Source: Mansonella perstans
Lineage: Eukaryota > Nematoda > Chromadorea > Rhabditida > Onchocercidae
Direction: 5' to 3'
Assembly (NCBI GenBank): GCA_037074765.1
Contig: JBAMDO010000136.1
Location: forward strand, 62,001 to 126,000
Length of the DNA: 64,000 nucleotides
The position numbers and the translations under genes are program-made. Each line of letters starts with the position of its first letter. Position 1 is the stretch's first letter. A model generated the notes under the pieces. It was given only the letters and a program-made list of their open reading frames with translations, ran no database searches and was not told the origin of the DNA. Of this stretch, positions 45,170-57,581 are shown in pieces.

Positions 45170-45785
45170 TAATAGACAAGGAAGATTTGGAACGTACAAT
45201 GAGGACTTTTTCCATTAAAGTAAACATGATGATTTGAGCTCAAAACGTTACCATTCACTTCATATTACACAATTATATTCAATAGAACCATATGATTATC
45301 ATTAGCATCATTTTCTTATTTCATTATTCCTTTATAATTTTTAGCTGAATTTAATAGCAATTTATTTGCCTAATGCTTTTTCGTATTTCTTTTCTAATAC
45401 AAGTTTTGAATTGTATGAAATTAAAATTTATTAACTATTGAGAAGTTTACATGACTCAAAAGATGATATAGAAAAAAAAGCCATACAATTTTCTTCATTG
45501 TTAGTGCTGTTTGAAAATTTCTTGAAGAGAGATTTTACATCTATTGATAAGAGTGAAATCATAAATCAATAGATTTTTTGTTGTATCAGCTGTAAAATCT
45601 TATGCATAATTGTCAATCGACAAAAGAATCCTCAAAATATTTAATTAAAATATATATTGCACTTCATTATCACACTGCAGAAATTGCACTTCACATATTA
45701 TGCATTTATTGCATGCTTATCCCATATTGAATTCGACTGAGTGTGAGATAAGTGATACCAATTACTACATTTGGTTTACCACTGC
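45170..45785 (-). pseudogene. Srt chemoreceptor copy D, inverted and heavily decayed
   Basis: Read on the minus strand, 45785-45540 aligns with exon 1 and intron 1 of copies A and C. The shared words are AACCAAATGTAGTAATTGGT, ATCACTTATCTCACACTCAG, CATGCAATAAAT and TCTTTTGTCGATTGACAATT. Then 45425-45175 aligns with DNA downstream of copy C at about 57680-58035 (TAAATTTTAAT-TCATACAATTC, AAATTCAGCTAAAA, TCAAATCATCAT). Exons 2-6 are absent between them. It is a relic of an inverted copy that lost its middle. Confidence 0.6.
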
Positions 45786-46689
45786 TCCATTATACATTTC
45801 AAATATCATTTAATTGATTGCTGTGTTATTTACGCTTAAATTTAAACCCAACTTTAATTTTTTTTCCTAATTTTTGTGTTTAATGAAATAATATAAAATT
45901 TCTATCGCACTGTGTTTTTTTATCTAAAACATTTTAAAAATGCTAAAAGATAACATCATTTTTTTGGATTTATTCATCTAAATCTCTTAACAAATAGCTT
46001 TCCAAAAATTTAATTTTATAATTTAATTTTCAAAAGTTTATTAATTAATAAACTTGCTCTTTTCAAATCATTTTATTTCGGCATTCCTATTTCATGCAAC
46101 CATTTCTTTTTTATTATTCAGTCAAATTTTATCCTACAGAATACTGAGCATATTTTTAATTTTATAATAAAATTCCGAATTTTGCATTGGATTTTGCCAT
46201 AACTAATTAGAAAAGAAAGTTTTAAATTCATTTCTCCCATTTTATTTAAAACATGCCCACAAAAAAAAAAGTAATAAATCATAACGTGACATTCTGTAAT
46301 TAATCATTTCTCTTATAAATAATACAGCATAATATAATCTGGCTTATGCGAAACATTTTACACTATAATTATTTCTGTTTATTCATGCGTAATATAACTC
46401 TTCATGTTGTCTAATGAGAAACTCACCAATGATATTGCGATTCGATAAATAAATAAGATATTTATTTTAATCATTGAATTCCGATTTCTCTAGCTAATTT
46501 TCTGCTCCATAATTTGATAGTTTCGTCTTAATACAAGTTCATGTACAATTTCGTCTCTTGTTATTCCTTCAAATTGAGCTTGTTTTAACAATATCTTTAT
46601 CCATTTATTAAACCGACCTCCATTAATTGATTGAAATTATTTCCTTTAAAAGTTTGGATTACTTTTGCAAGTTACTTTTATAACTTATC

Positions 46690-47300
46690 AGATATGATAA
46701 TAGTTATGGTATTTGCTATCAAGATGATAATGATTATCACAAATTTGTTCTTTCAAATAAGATATTTGATAACAATTATCATATAACATTTGCATTTCTT
46801 TCATGATTGTTATTTCATGCATATTTAATAGTTTGCGTAGAAAGTTCCAAATGAGGAAATTTCTTAAACAGGTATATCCTCAGAATACTTCGGGTTGGTT
46901 TCTACAAAGATTTTACATTATACTTTGCAGCAAGTACACAACTAATAATTATCGTTTTTTATTTGACTTTAAACACTTAAAAGACAATGATTTCTCTTTG
47001 TCAAAATAAAACTTAATTTTTGTTTAAAAAAATTATTAAATTACATTTTTTCCCACTTACTTTTATTAGCAGTCCATCATTAGCATTATAAATTTTCTTT
47101 TCATTGATACTGACCTTTCCTTTGACCTTTTTTCCATTATCATCAATATTTTGATAAATAATATTAATGGCATCTTTTATTTTAATGTCTATTAAAAGCA
47201 ATAAAAGCTACCTAATTTTTAAAATATATTCGCAACAAATAAAAAATCGAAAAAGCTTTTTCAATGATGTGATAATTAGAATTCGAGCCTAAAAAGTATA
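46690..47300 (+). repeat. Repeat block copy 3 (upstream part only)
   Basis: A third copy of the Cys-rich gene block. It contains GATAATGATTATCACAAATT, ATTTCATGCATATTTAATAG, TTGCGTAGAAAGTTCC and ATGAGGAAATTTCTTAAACA. It stops before any exon-like segment and abuts Srt copy A. It has no coding capacity of its own. Confidence 0.75.
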
Positions 47301-47359
47301 ACAATTGGCTTCCCTTTTCTTAAAGATTCTTCACAACCTACATATCTGATTTGTTAGAA

Positions 47360-50300
47360 TAATATTTGAAGAAAAAAAATTAAAATTCAGATATAACTGT
47401 TTTGGATTATCACCAATGATTGTGCTGTTATCAGTGGTCAAAATTTAACCAAGTTTGAACAATAAGATAGAAATGGTTGCATGAAATAGAAGTACCGAAA
47501 TAAAATGATTTGGGACGAGTAAGTTTATTAATCAACAAGTTTTTGAAACAGTTATAGAAGAATTATAAAACTAAATTTTTGCAAAATTGTTTACAAAGAG
47601 ATTTAGGTGAAGAAATCCAAAAAAAAAAATGTTGTATTTTAGCATTTTTGAAATGTTTTTGATAAGAAGACAAAATGCGACAGAACTTTTACATTATTTC
47701 ATCAAATAAAAAAAATAAAAAAATTGAAGCTGATCTTAAACTTCAGCGTGAACGACACAGCAATCAACCAAGTGATATGTGAAGTGTCTAATAGAACAGT
47801 GGGTGAACCAAATGTAGCAATCGGTATCACTTATCTCACACTCAGTGTCATTTTTCAGGTTAACTTAAAACTTTAATTGAAAATTCGACATTTCAGATTC
47901 AACGTTTTTATCTTAATAAACATGCAATAAATATATAATATGTGAAGGGCAATAAAATATTTCAATTAAATGCTTCCAGAATTCTTTTGTCGATTGACAA
48001 TTCATAAGATTATATAAACTGATTTAATAAAAAATCTGATTTATAATCTTAATCTTATCAACAGGTTTAAATGGAGTACAATGCATTTAATAACTTGTTA
48101 ATTTTATATTTAAACTATTTTATTTCATAGTACAATATGACGAGTGTAATTAATACGGTTAATAAGCATATAAACTAAAGAAAAAAACAAACAAAAACCT
48201 GCCAATCAGATATTTTGATCGAGCAAAGATTATAACCACTCATCATTAATAATTTCAGATTGCTTATTTACCGTGTATTATAACATTCTTGAAACACGAT
48301 TGCTATATTCATTCATGTTTTAAACTAATGCTTGTAATTGGTATCGTCGATATAATAACTACAAATAATGATTTAACGATTGCTGGAATCTATTCTATCA
48401 TCGGAATTTCATTCTGTACCGCACCAATTTTTTCGGCATTTTCCAATTTTATTTCTTTAGGTAAGCAAAGGAAAAATTTTTCACTTTCTAAAAAATGCAA
48501 AATTGAAATAAAATTTTAACGACACAAGAAATTATGAGATCGGAAAATTTGCATTTATATCTACACTGCTATTCATCTCAAGCATTTCACTCTTACTTAA
48601 TGAAAAACTTATTCGAATTTGATAGTTGGCAATTTTCGAATGAGCAAAGTTTCAGATTATTCAGTAACACAAGCCAAACATCAAATTATTTGGCAGGCTT
48701 TTTTAAGTTACCAAAATATTTTCCAAATTCCTTTTCAGTGTTTTGGTTTGCGCACTGTGCATTATGCATCATTCTTAATTTCAACAGATGCTTCAATTTG
48801 TATTTTGGAAAAACAGTGGTAAGTAGTCGATTGACGCTTTGCATCGTAATTTTATGAAATAGTACTTCTTAAATTCGATTTTTATCATTTCGATAGTTTT
48901 AAAATATCTAAAATTTGGCTTCGAAATTCAACTTCATAAAAAAAATTTAACTTTGACTTTCTACTTATTTACAAATCTTAAGTTTAACACCATCATTTCA
49001 ATAATTGCAAAAAATGATATTATCGTTACATGTTCAGACATGCTTCACGAAATCGCGAGTATGGTTTTGGATCTGTTTGGCATTCTTATACGCTCTCATA
49101 ATGTGCTTGATGTGTCCCCCCGGATACTATCATAGCTATCTAGGTGTTTCCTTTGCTAAATCGGTTTCGAAACCAACAGCAGTACTTTTTTTTAATTAAA
49201 TTTTTGTTTTATTAAAGTTAAATTTTAAAATTTTAAAACGAATACATTTAAAGTTGAAATTAGAAAAAAACACTTCTATTTTAAGCTAATATCATTTAAT
49301 TATTATTACTCTAATGTATAATAAAAAAATAATGATAAAACCATTATTTTTATCATTAATTGTGATTAGATTTTTTTATAAATCGTAAATTATTATTTCT
49401 TATGAATTATATCTTTGAGAAAAGATAACACTTTCAATTATTGTTTTTATATTGAATGATGAAATATTGCTGAAAATATCTGCTCGTTGATTTGATGATA
49501 TTGTCAGATAGAAAGTTTGGCGCATGTATTTAATAATGTTTGCGTTATTGTCGTCATTCTGGGACAGTATGTATTCATTGCAATAGTTTTGCATCGACAA
49601 TTGCACGGAGTTTCTTGCAGATTGAATCCAACAAACCCCAATTAACAGTATGTCAATTATTTCAAACTTTAAATTTAATTCACAAATTAGGAAAAAGGTG
49701 GAAAAAATCGTTGAATAATATATCATTTAAATTTTGTGCAAATTTGTATCCTTCAAATAAGACATAATGAATGGACATAGATGGACGGAATATCTGTAAT
49801 TGAAAACAATGAATAGGAACATCTAACAAAGCATTTTTATAGTAAGTTAATAAATTTAATTCCATTTATGAAGAATAAAAAATTAACAAAAGATAACTGA
49901 GCGCACTTCGGATATCATTTCTAAATTATTATCTATACTAGCCTTGAAATTAGGAGAACTGCGACTTTCGTATAATTTCATTGCTATGACAAAAAAACTA
50001 TTCAATTCCTTATAGTCACTTTCATTTAATAATTGTTATATAATTTTCAATGTTTAGTTGAATTATTTAAGCTGAAATTTTCAGATATTAATACAATCGG
50101 TTATTATTTGTTTCTTCTTGATTACCTGCAGTATATTATACATGATCATTGAATTCATAAATATCCCGCAAACTCTTTTACCATTTATTCATATTTCATG
50201 GATGATTACGCAAGGTTTTCATTTTTTTTTTTCGAAATTTATCGCTTTCGAAGAAAACTGATCATTTTAATTCCATTACATATTAGCATTATTTGCTAAT

Positions 50301-50668
50301 CACTGATTTAATTAAAGAACAAAATAAATTTGCTAGAAGAACTTCTCAGAAAACTGATAACCAATCGATGTAGCTAATACGCAAAGCATGCTTAATACTG
50401 CAAGCATTAGCAGCAACAAGTAGTCGTTTAAGAGAAAAATATAAATTTGCTTTATTAAGGTGGCAAGGCATTCATTTATATTGCAACGAGCAAGAAAGTA
50501 CGACAAACTGTTGCTGATATTAAATGGATATGCGAACTTAAAAAATTTTTGTCGAAAATTTGCAAATAATACATTTTTGAGAAAATATACTGAAGAATGT
50601 ATGTTCTGATGAACAATGGCAAGGAATTTTCGAACTTTTCGAATGAGATCAAGGTAAAGTTCGACTTA
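47360..50668 (+). repeat. Long direct repeat, copy A (partner 54255-57581)
   Basis: This segment and 54255-57581 carry the same Srt gene with introns and flanks, nearly identical over most of about 3.3 kb (for example CTGATCTTAAACTTCAGCGT and AAAGTTCGACTTACAG at the ends). They are in the same orientation. The right boundary in copy A coincides with a hairpin element at 50672. Confidence 0.85.
47747..50261 (+). pseudogene. Srt chemoreceptor copy A, start lost and frameshifted
   Basis: Exons match copy C one for one: 47747-47858, 48259-48460, 48739-48818, 49038-49163, 49508-49647 and 50085-50261. Two defects are seen. The codon equivalent to copy C's ATG is GTG (47772-47774). Exon 5 has one C fewer in a C-run near 49636-49639, so the frame ends a few residues later (NPTNPN then stop). 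The last exon is otherwise open, and its 3-nt length difference from copy C keeps the frame. An upstream first exon could supply another start, so the frameshift is the more serious break. A homopolymer assembly error could mimic it. Confidence 0.75.
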
Positions 50669-50671
50669 CAG

Positions 50672-50739
50672 TCGAAAAAATATCTGAGAGATGTTAAAAA
50701 AAAATAAAATGAAAATCAAAAATATCTCTCATTTTTCGA
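50672..50739. repeat. Hairpin element, copy 1
   Basis: The arms TCGAAAAAATATCTGAGAGA and TATCTCTCATTTTTCGA face each other around an A-rich loop. The same segment, extended by an outer stem (CATATGTGTTGTAA with TTACAACACATATG), is at 60385-60481. Here the right outer arm (TTACAACACATATG) is present but the left one is missing, so this copy looks truncated on the left. Confidence 0.8.
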
Positions 50740-50751
50740 TTACAACACATA

Positions 50752-51000
50752 TGCATTCTAGTAAAATTGTAGTCATCAACTGATATTATAAATCACTTTT
50801 CAGTTATTTTCATTACATATTGACATATTGCATATGAAAATAATAAAATATTAATGCGCCTAATTTAGAAGCGCACACACGCGTATGCATGCACACACAC
50901 AAAGACGCATGAAATAAATTTGAAAATCATGCTAAAATGAATATGGATTCAGAACAAAGATTCGATGAAATTATTTAGCACTTTAGAACAAAAAATGAAA
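50752..51000 (+). repeat. Inverted-repeat arm 1a (partner 60074-60312)
   Basis: Words such as ATCAACTGATATTATAAATC, GCGCCTAATTTAGAAGCGCA and GATTCAGAACAAAGATTCGA recur as reverse complements at 60074-60312 with few differences. A CA-rich patch (CACACACGCGTATGCATGCA) lies inside both arms. Confidence 0.85.
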
Positions 51001-52050
51001 TTATTTTTTAGGTTTGAAGATTCTTAAAAATAATGAAATTTCTGTTAACTGTTTCGAAAAGCGGTATTTAAACGGTATACATTACTAATTAAGCATTTAC
51101 AGAAATTTTGGAAAAAAACAATATTCTGACATAAATTGGCTTGGTTATAAGTGAGAGGTTCCTTACAATGTGCCGACGGTATATAATTTTTGACAGAGAA
51201 TTTAAAAAATCATTTGTTTCACAATCATTTTAATTTGAAACAATTGTTACCAGAAAATTGCAGTAGGTTTCTAGAAATTTTTCTGACATTCCCAAATGAA
51301 GAAGAATATTGCCCTCAGAAAAGGATTTTGATGGAAAAATTTAGAAATATTTTACCATAAGAAAACCAGTCCTACATCGCAAAGGATATGATCGAGAGTG
51401 GAAATCTATGTAAAGATACTTCGAAAACTCAAAGGAATGGGCAATATTTGGAGCATTCAGCACTGAAAGTATTATTGAAAGTATATGCCAGGCAGTTTGA
51501 ATATTGGACAAAGTTTAGCAACGAAAAAGTGAACAGCAATTATGACAGTGACTATCACTATTATTAATTATCAGATATCATTATTATTTTATATATCATT
51601 ATTATTTACTGCAAAATCAGCAAAATTTCTTGATTATTATGCAATGAACTGTTATTATTGAAATAAACATATACATTACATTTAATTCCTATTAGTTAGA
51701 TATTTAATTACACTTTTTCTTCACCGTTCTTGCTTAGCAAATGTTATGCATTAATAAAATTTTTAATTTATTTCCAACAATTTAGCATGCTCCATTATTA
51801 TTTTTATAAACAGTGAAAAATATTGAAATTCAAATCTTCCTTCTAAATTTTTCTCTTTCAAATTGGAAAGATAATTAAATGACAACAAAAACGAATATCC
51901 AATATTGTGGGATGTTGTTAGAAAAATGCCGAAAACTTTTTAAAAAATTAAATCTAATGAAATTCTTGGAAATCTCATTAAAAATCAAACTCAATATGAA
52001 TTTTTTAAACGTAAAAGGATTTATGACATTTCAGAATATACGTCTAAATC

Positions 52051-52200
52051 AATTGAATCCAATGAACCAATTGTTTTAAATTTAATTTGATTTTATATTT
52101 AATGCTAAATTCCAGAGCATTGATTAATCTAATCCGCTCAACCGAGTAATGTCTTTATTTCTGCGAAAAAGAAAAAATATGGGAAATTTTTGATAAATTC
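52051..52200 (+). repeat. Inverted-repeat arm 1b (partner 59815-59970)
   Basis: The segment from AATCCAATGAACCAATTG through GCTCAACCGAGTAATGTCTT to AAATTTTTGATAAATTC recurs as its reverse complement at 59815-59970. Between arms 1a and 1b there is about 1 kb that the partner side replaces with only about 100 bp, so one side gained or lost DNA. Confidence 0.82.
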
Positions 52201-52388
52201 TTTTTTTATCGTTTTTAAATTTATTTTAAGTTAATGTATATTTTTTTAAGCTAATTATGATATTAGCTTAAAATAGAAGTGGTTTTTTTCTAATTTCAAC
52301 TTTAAATGTATTCGTTTTAAAATTTTAAAATTTAACTTTAATAAAACAAAAATTTAATTAAAAAAAGTACTGGTGTTGGTTTCGAAAC

Positions 52389-53293
52389 CAATTTAGCAAA
52401 GGAAACACCTAGATAGCTATGATAGTATCCGGGGGGACACATCAAGCACATTATGAGAGCGTATAAGAATGCCAAACAGATCCAAAACCATACTCGCGAT
52501 TTCGTGAAGCATGTCTGAACATGTAACGATAATATCATTTTTTGCAATTATTGAAATGATGGTGTTAAACTTAAGATTTGTAAATAAGTAGAAAGTCAAA
52601 GTTAAATTTTTTTTATGCAATTGAATTTCGGAGTCAAATTTTAGATATTTTAAAACTATCGAAATGATAAAAATCGAATTTAAGAAGTACTATTTCATAA
52701 AATTACGATGCAAAGCGTCAATCGACTACTTACCACTGTTTTTCCAAAATACAAATTGAAGCATCTGTTGAAATTAAGAATGATGCATAATGCACAGTGC
52801 GCAAACCAAAATACTGAAAAGGAATTTGGAAAATATTTTGGTAACTTAAAAAAGCCTGCCAAATAATTTGATGTTTGGCTTGTGCTACTGAATAGTCTGA
52901 AACTTTGCTCATTCGAAAATTGCCAACTATCAAATTCGAATAAGTTTTTCATTAAGTAAGAGTGAAATGCTTGAGATGAATAGCAGTGTAGATATAAATG
53001 CAAATTTTCCGATCTCATAATTTCTTGTGTCGTTAAAATTTAATTTCAATTTTGCATTTTTTAGAAAGTGAAGAATTTTTCCTTTGCTTACCTAAAGAAA
53101 TAAAATTGGAAAATGCCGAAAAAATTGGTGCGGTACAGAATGAAATTCCGATGATAGAATAGATTCCAGCAATCGTTAAATCATTATTTGTAGTTATTAT
53201 ATCGACGATACCAATTACAAGCATTAGTTTAAAACATGAATGAATATAGCAATCGTGTTTCAAGAATGTTATAATACACGGTAAATAAGCAAT
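52389..53293 (-). pseudogene. Srt chemoreceptor copy B, inverted fragment (exons 2-4 only)
   Basis: Exons equivalent to C exons 2, 3 and 4 are at 53293-53092, 52813-52734 and 52514-52389, each with intact splice sites and lengths (202, 80 and 126 bp). Their sequence is almost identical to copies A and C (IAYLPCIITFLK, CALCIILNFNRCFNLYFG, RVWFWICLAFLYALIMCLM). Homology stops at about 53372 upstream and 52240 downstream, so exon 1 and exons 5-6 are missing. It cannot make a full seven-helix receptor. High identity suggests a recent inverted duplication or gene conversion. Confidence 0.8.
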
Positions 53294-53372
53294 CTGAAAT
53301 TACTAATAATGAGTAGTTGTAATCGTTGCTCGATCAAAATATCTGATTGGCAGGTTTTTGTTTTTTTTTTTT

Positions 53373-54254
53373 TCATCTTTCGTGCAACTAATTAAATTTT
53401 CCATCTTTATTTTCTTTCTAATAAAATTGCGCAATTCACTTTTAAAGTTTGAGTTCTAATAAGAGGAAATAATTTATGGAACGAGATTTTAAATGAAAGG
53501 TTTTACTCTTGCGAACATTTTACTGACCGAACTTACCTTATTTATTTTCTTGCCTATGTTTTTAAGTTTTTAAATTTTTCACTTTAATTTTTTGTTCAAG
53601 TACTGAAAAATCCGGTCATTGAATGATACATTCGGCTCGCAAGAAATCAGAAATTACGGCTGTTTCAATCAAGAACTTCCTGATCAAATACTGTTGGACC
53701 CATTTCACACCTTTAAATTTGATTCTTTTGAAAATGATGCTAATTAATTTCAAAAATTTCAAGTTAGTTTTGTTTTGTTGGAAGTTTATCTAAAAAATAA
53801 CAAATGTTTTTCAAGCGTTTCCCAGTTCCTTTTCATTCATTTCAACTTTGTAATTCCCTTAAATCCATTTTTATACTTCTATTTTAATCACCATGTAACA
53901 GCTAAAATTATAAGTCTGTCATGAAAAAAGCACTATAATTCATCTTTTCAACTATGCAATAATATAATTGATTATTTCCAACTAAAAACAAATTTTTCCA
54001 AGCGAGAACATAACATTAATAAAATGCATTCTGATCTTTAATTAGTGCTACGCTATTGCCATAATCCCTAATTTAGCTAATTCGCGTACTATTGCAAACA
54101 AAGAAATTTGATCCGTTGGAAGATATTTATTTAGAAATTTTACGTTGTTTAATTAAATAATAAATACTTTCTTCTCTAACATACTCTTGATTTATTTGAT
54201 CATTTTTGTGATTAAAATTTCCTTTTTTTTAAAAATTTTCATATCTTCCAAATA
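53373..54254. other. Unique spacer between copies B and C
   Basis: AT-rich with no supported gene. Neither of the neighbouring duplicated blocks extends into it. Confidence 0.5.
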
Positions 54255-57200
54255 TGATTTGTTAGAGTAATATTTGAGAAAAAATTATACTTCAAATTCA
54301 GTAAATTTAATTGTTCTGGGTAGATTATCAATGGTTATGCTGCCATCAATGATCAAATTTAATCAAATTTGAGGTTTGGTTGCATGAAATAGAAGTACCG
54401 AAATAAAATGATTTGGGACGAGTAAGTTTATTAATCAACAAATTTTTGAAACAGTTATAGAAGAATTATAAAACTAAATTTTTGCAAAATTGTTTACAAA
54501 GAGATTTAGGTGAAGAAATCCAAAAAAAATAATGTTGTACTTTAGCATTTTTAAAATGTTTTAGATAAAAAGACAGAATGCACGGAACCTTTACATTATT
54601 TCATTAAATAAAAAACAAAAAAAAGTTGAAGCTGATCTTAAACTTCAGCGTGAACGACACAGCAATCAATCAAATGATATGTGAAGTGTCTAATAGAACA
54701 GTGGGTGCACCAAATGTAGCAATCGGTATCACTTATCTCACACTCAGTCTCATTTTTCAGGTTAACTTAAAACTAACTTTAATTGAAAATTCGACATTTC
54801 AGATTCAACGTTTTTATCTTAATAAACATGCAATAAATACATAATATGTGAAGGGCAATAAAATATTTCAATTAAATGCTTCCAGAATTCTTTTGTCGAT
54901 TGACAATTCATAAGATTATATAAACTGATTCAATAAAAAATCTGATTTATAATCTTAATCTTATCAACAGGTTTAAATGGAGTACAATGTATTTAATAAC
55001 TTGTTAATTTTATATTTAAACTATTTTATTTCATAGTACAATATAACGAGTGTAATTGATGCGGTTAATAGGCATATCAACCAGAGAAAAAGGCAAACAA
55101 AAACTTGCCAATCAGATATTTCGATCGAGCAAAGATTATAACCATTCATTATTAATAATTTCAGATTGCTTATTTACCGTGTATTATAACATTCTTGAAA
55201 CACGATTGCTATATTCATTCATGTTTTAAACTAATGCTTGTAATTGGTATCGTCGATATAATAACTACAAATAATGATTTAACGATTGCTGGAATCTATT
55301 CTATCATCGGAATTTCATTCTGTACCGCACCAATTTTTTCGGCATTTTCCAATTTTATTTCTTTTGGTAAGCAAAGGAAAAAATTTTCACTTTCTAAAAA
55401 ATGCAAAATTGAAATAAAATTTTAACGACACAAGAAATTATGAGATCGGAAAATTTGCATTTATATCTACACTGCTATTCATCTCAAGCATTTCACTCTT
55501 ACTTAATGAAAAACTTATTCGAATTTGATAGTTGGCAATTTTCGAATGAGCAAAGTTTCAGACTATTCAGTAGCACAAGCCAAACATCAAATTATTTGGC
55601 GGGCTTTTTTAAGTTACCAAAATATTTTCCAAATTCCTTTTCAGTATTTTGGTTTGCGCACTGTGCATTATGCATCATTCTTAATTTCAACAGATGCTTC
55701 AATTTGTATTTTGGAAAAACAGTGGTAAGTAGTCGATTGACGCTTTGCATCGTAATTTTATGAAATAGTACTTCTTAAATTCGATTTTTATCATTTCGAT
55801 AGTTTTAAAATATCTAAAATTTGACTCCGAAATTCAACTTCATAAAAAAAATTTAACTTTGACTTTCTACTTATTTACAAATCTTAAGTTTAACACCATC
55901 ATTTCAATAATTGCAAAAAATGATATTATCGTTACATGTTCAGACATGCTTCACGAAATCGCGAGTATGGTTTTGGATCTGTTTGGCATTCTTATACGCT
56001 CTCATAATGTGCTTAATGTGTCCCCCCGGATACTATCATAGCTATCTAGGTGTTTCCTTTGCTAAATTGGTTTCGAAACCAACACCAGTACTTTTTTTTA
56101 ATTAAATTTTTGTTTTATTAAAGTTAAATTTTAAAATTTTAAAACGAATACATTTAAAGTTGAAATTAGAAAAAAACCACTTCTATTTTAAGCTAATGTC
56201 ATTTAATTATTATTACTCTAATGGTAATAATAAAAAAAATAATGATAAAACCATTATTTTTTATCATTAATTGTGATTAGATTTTTTTATAAATCGTAAA
56301 TTATTATTTCTTATGAATTATATCTTTGAGAAAAGATAACACTTTCAATTATTGTTTTTATATTGAATGATGAAATATTGCTGAAAATATCTGCTCGTTG
56401 ATTTGATGATATTGTCAGATAGAAAGTTTGGCGCATGTATTCAATAATGTTTGCGTTATTGTCGTCATTCTGGGACAGTATGTATTCATTGCAATAGTTT
56501 TGCATCGACAATTGCACGGAGTTTCTTGCAGATTGAATCCAACAAACCCCCAATTAACAGTATGTCAATTATTTCAAACTTTAAATTTAATTCACAAATT
56601 AGGAAAAAAGGTGGAAAAAATCGTTGAATAATATATCATTTAAATTTTGTGCAAATTTGTATCCTTCAAATAAGACATAATGAATGGACATAGATGGACG
56701 GAATATCTGTAATTGAAAACAATGAATAGGAACATCTAACAAAGCATTTTTATAGTAAGTTAATAAATTTAATTCCATTTATGAAGAATAAAAAATTAAC
56801 AAAAGATAACTGAGCGCACTTCGGATATCATTTCTAAATTTATTATCTATACTAGCCTTGAAATTAGGAGAACTGCGACTTTCGTATAATTTTCATTGCT
56901 ATGACAAAAAAACTATTCAATTCCTTATAGTCACTTTCATTTTAATAATTGTTATATAATTTTCAATGTTTAGTTGAATTATTTAAGCTGAAATTTTCAG
57001 ATATTAATACAATCGGTTATTATTTGTTTCTTCTTGATTACCTGCAGTATATTATACATGATCATTGAATTCGTCCATTTCCCGCAAACTCTTTTACCAT
57101 TTATTCATATTTCATGGTTGATTTCGCAAGGTTTTTATTTCTTTTCGAAATTTATCGCTTTCGAGGAAAACTGATCATTTTAATTCCATTACATATTAGC

Positions 57201-57581
57201 ATTATTTGCTAATCACTGATTTAATTAAAGAACAAAATAAATTTGCTAGAAGAACTTCTCAGAAAACTGATAACCAATCGATGTAGCTAATACGCAAAGC
57301 ATGCTTAATACTGCAAGCATTAGCAGCAACAAGTAGTCGTTTAAGAGAAAAATATAAATTTGCTTTATTAAGGTGGCAAGGCATTCATTTATATTGCAAC
57401 GAGCAAGAAAGTACGACAAACTGTTGCTGATATTAAATGGATATGCGAACTTAAAAAATTTTTGTCGAAAATTTGCAAATAATATATTTTTGAGAAAATA
57501 TACTGAAGAATGTATGTTCTGATGAATAATGATGAGGAATTTTCGAACTTTTCGAATGAGATTGAAGTAAAGTTCGACTTA
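54255..57581 (+). repeat. Long direct repeat, copy C (partner 47360-50668)
   Basis: Partner of the copy A block. The left end is less well conserved (GATTTGTTAGA-TAATATTTG), while the gene body is nearly identical. Past 57581 the two copies part. Confidence 0.85.
54674..57174 (+). CDS. Srt-type seven-transmembrane chemoreceptor, intact copy C
   Basis: Exons 54649-54760 (coding from ATG 54674), 55165-55366, 55645-55724, 55944-56069, 56419-56559 and 57001-57174 are all in phase and give 269 aa. The layout fits the nematode serpentine receptor class T. TM1 is VAIGITYLTLSLIFQIAYLP, followed by HDCYIHSCFKLMLVIGIVDI, and the CIILNFNRCFNLYF block is the family's helix-3 signature (ILxLNRC). Then come WFWICLAFLYALIMCL, VFNNVCVIVVILGQYVFIAI and ILIQSVIICFFLITCSILYM. 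Srt proteins are candidate odour or taste receptors in sensory neurons (family knowledge). The protein is shorter than usual at both ends. Exon 1 opens at an acceptor (54648) with an open frame before the ATG, so another upstream exon is possible. The C-terminus (SKFIAFEEN) lacks the usual tail. Copies A, B and D are defective. Confidence 0.83.

Larger units (their letters stand above)
50262..52388. other. Spacer between copies A and B, with an inverted-repeat arm
   Basis: The first 400 bp are flank shared with copy C. The hairpin element (50672-50739) and inverted-repeat arms (50752-51000 and 52051-52200) follow. The interval at about 51000-52050 has no partner in the other arm and no convincing gene; the 66-codon frame at 51879-52079 runs into the repeat arm. 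From about 52240 the inverted copy B begins. Confidence 0.55.

Noticed and set aside
48534..48857. 107-codon frame in Srt copy A (also in copies B and C)
   Set aside because: Only its final part (exon 3) is real coding sequence. The first two thirds are intron read in frame, as the in-phase splice sites show.
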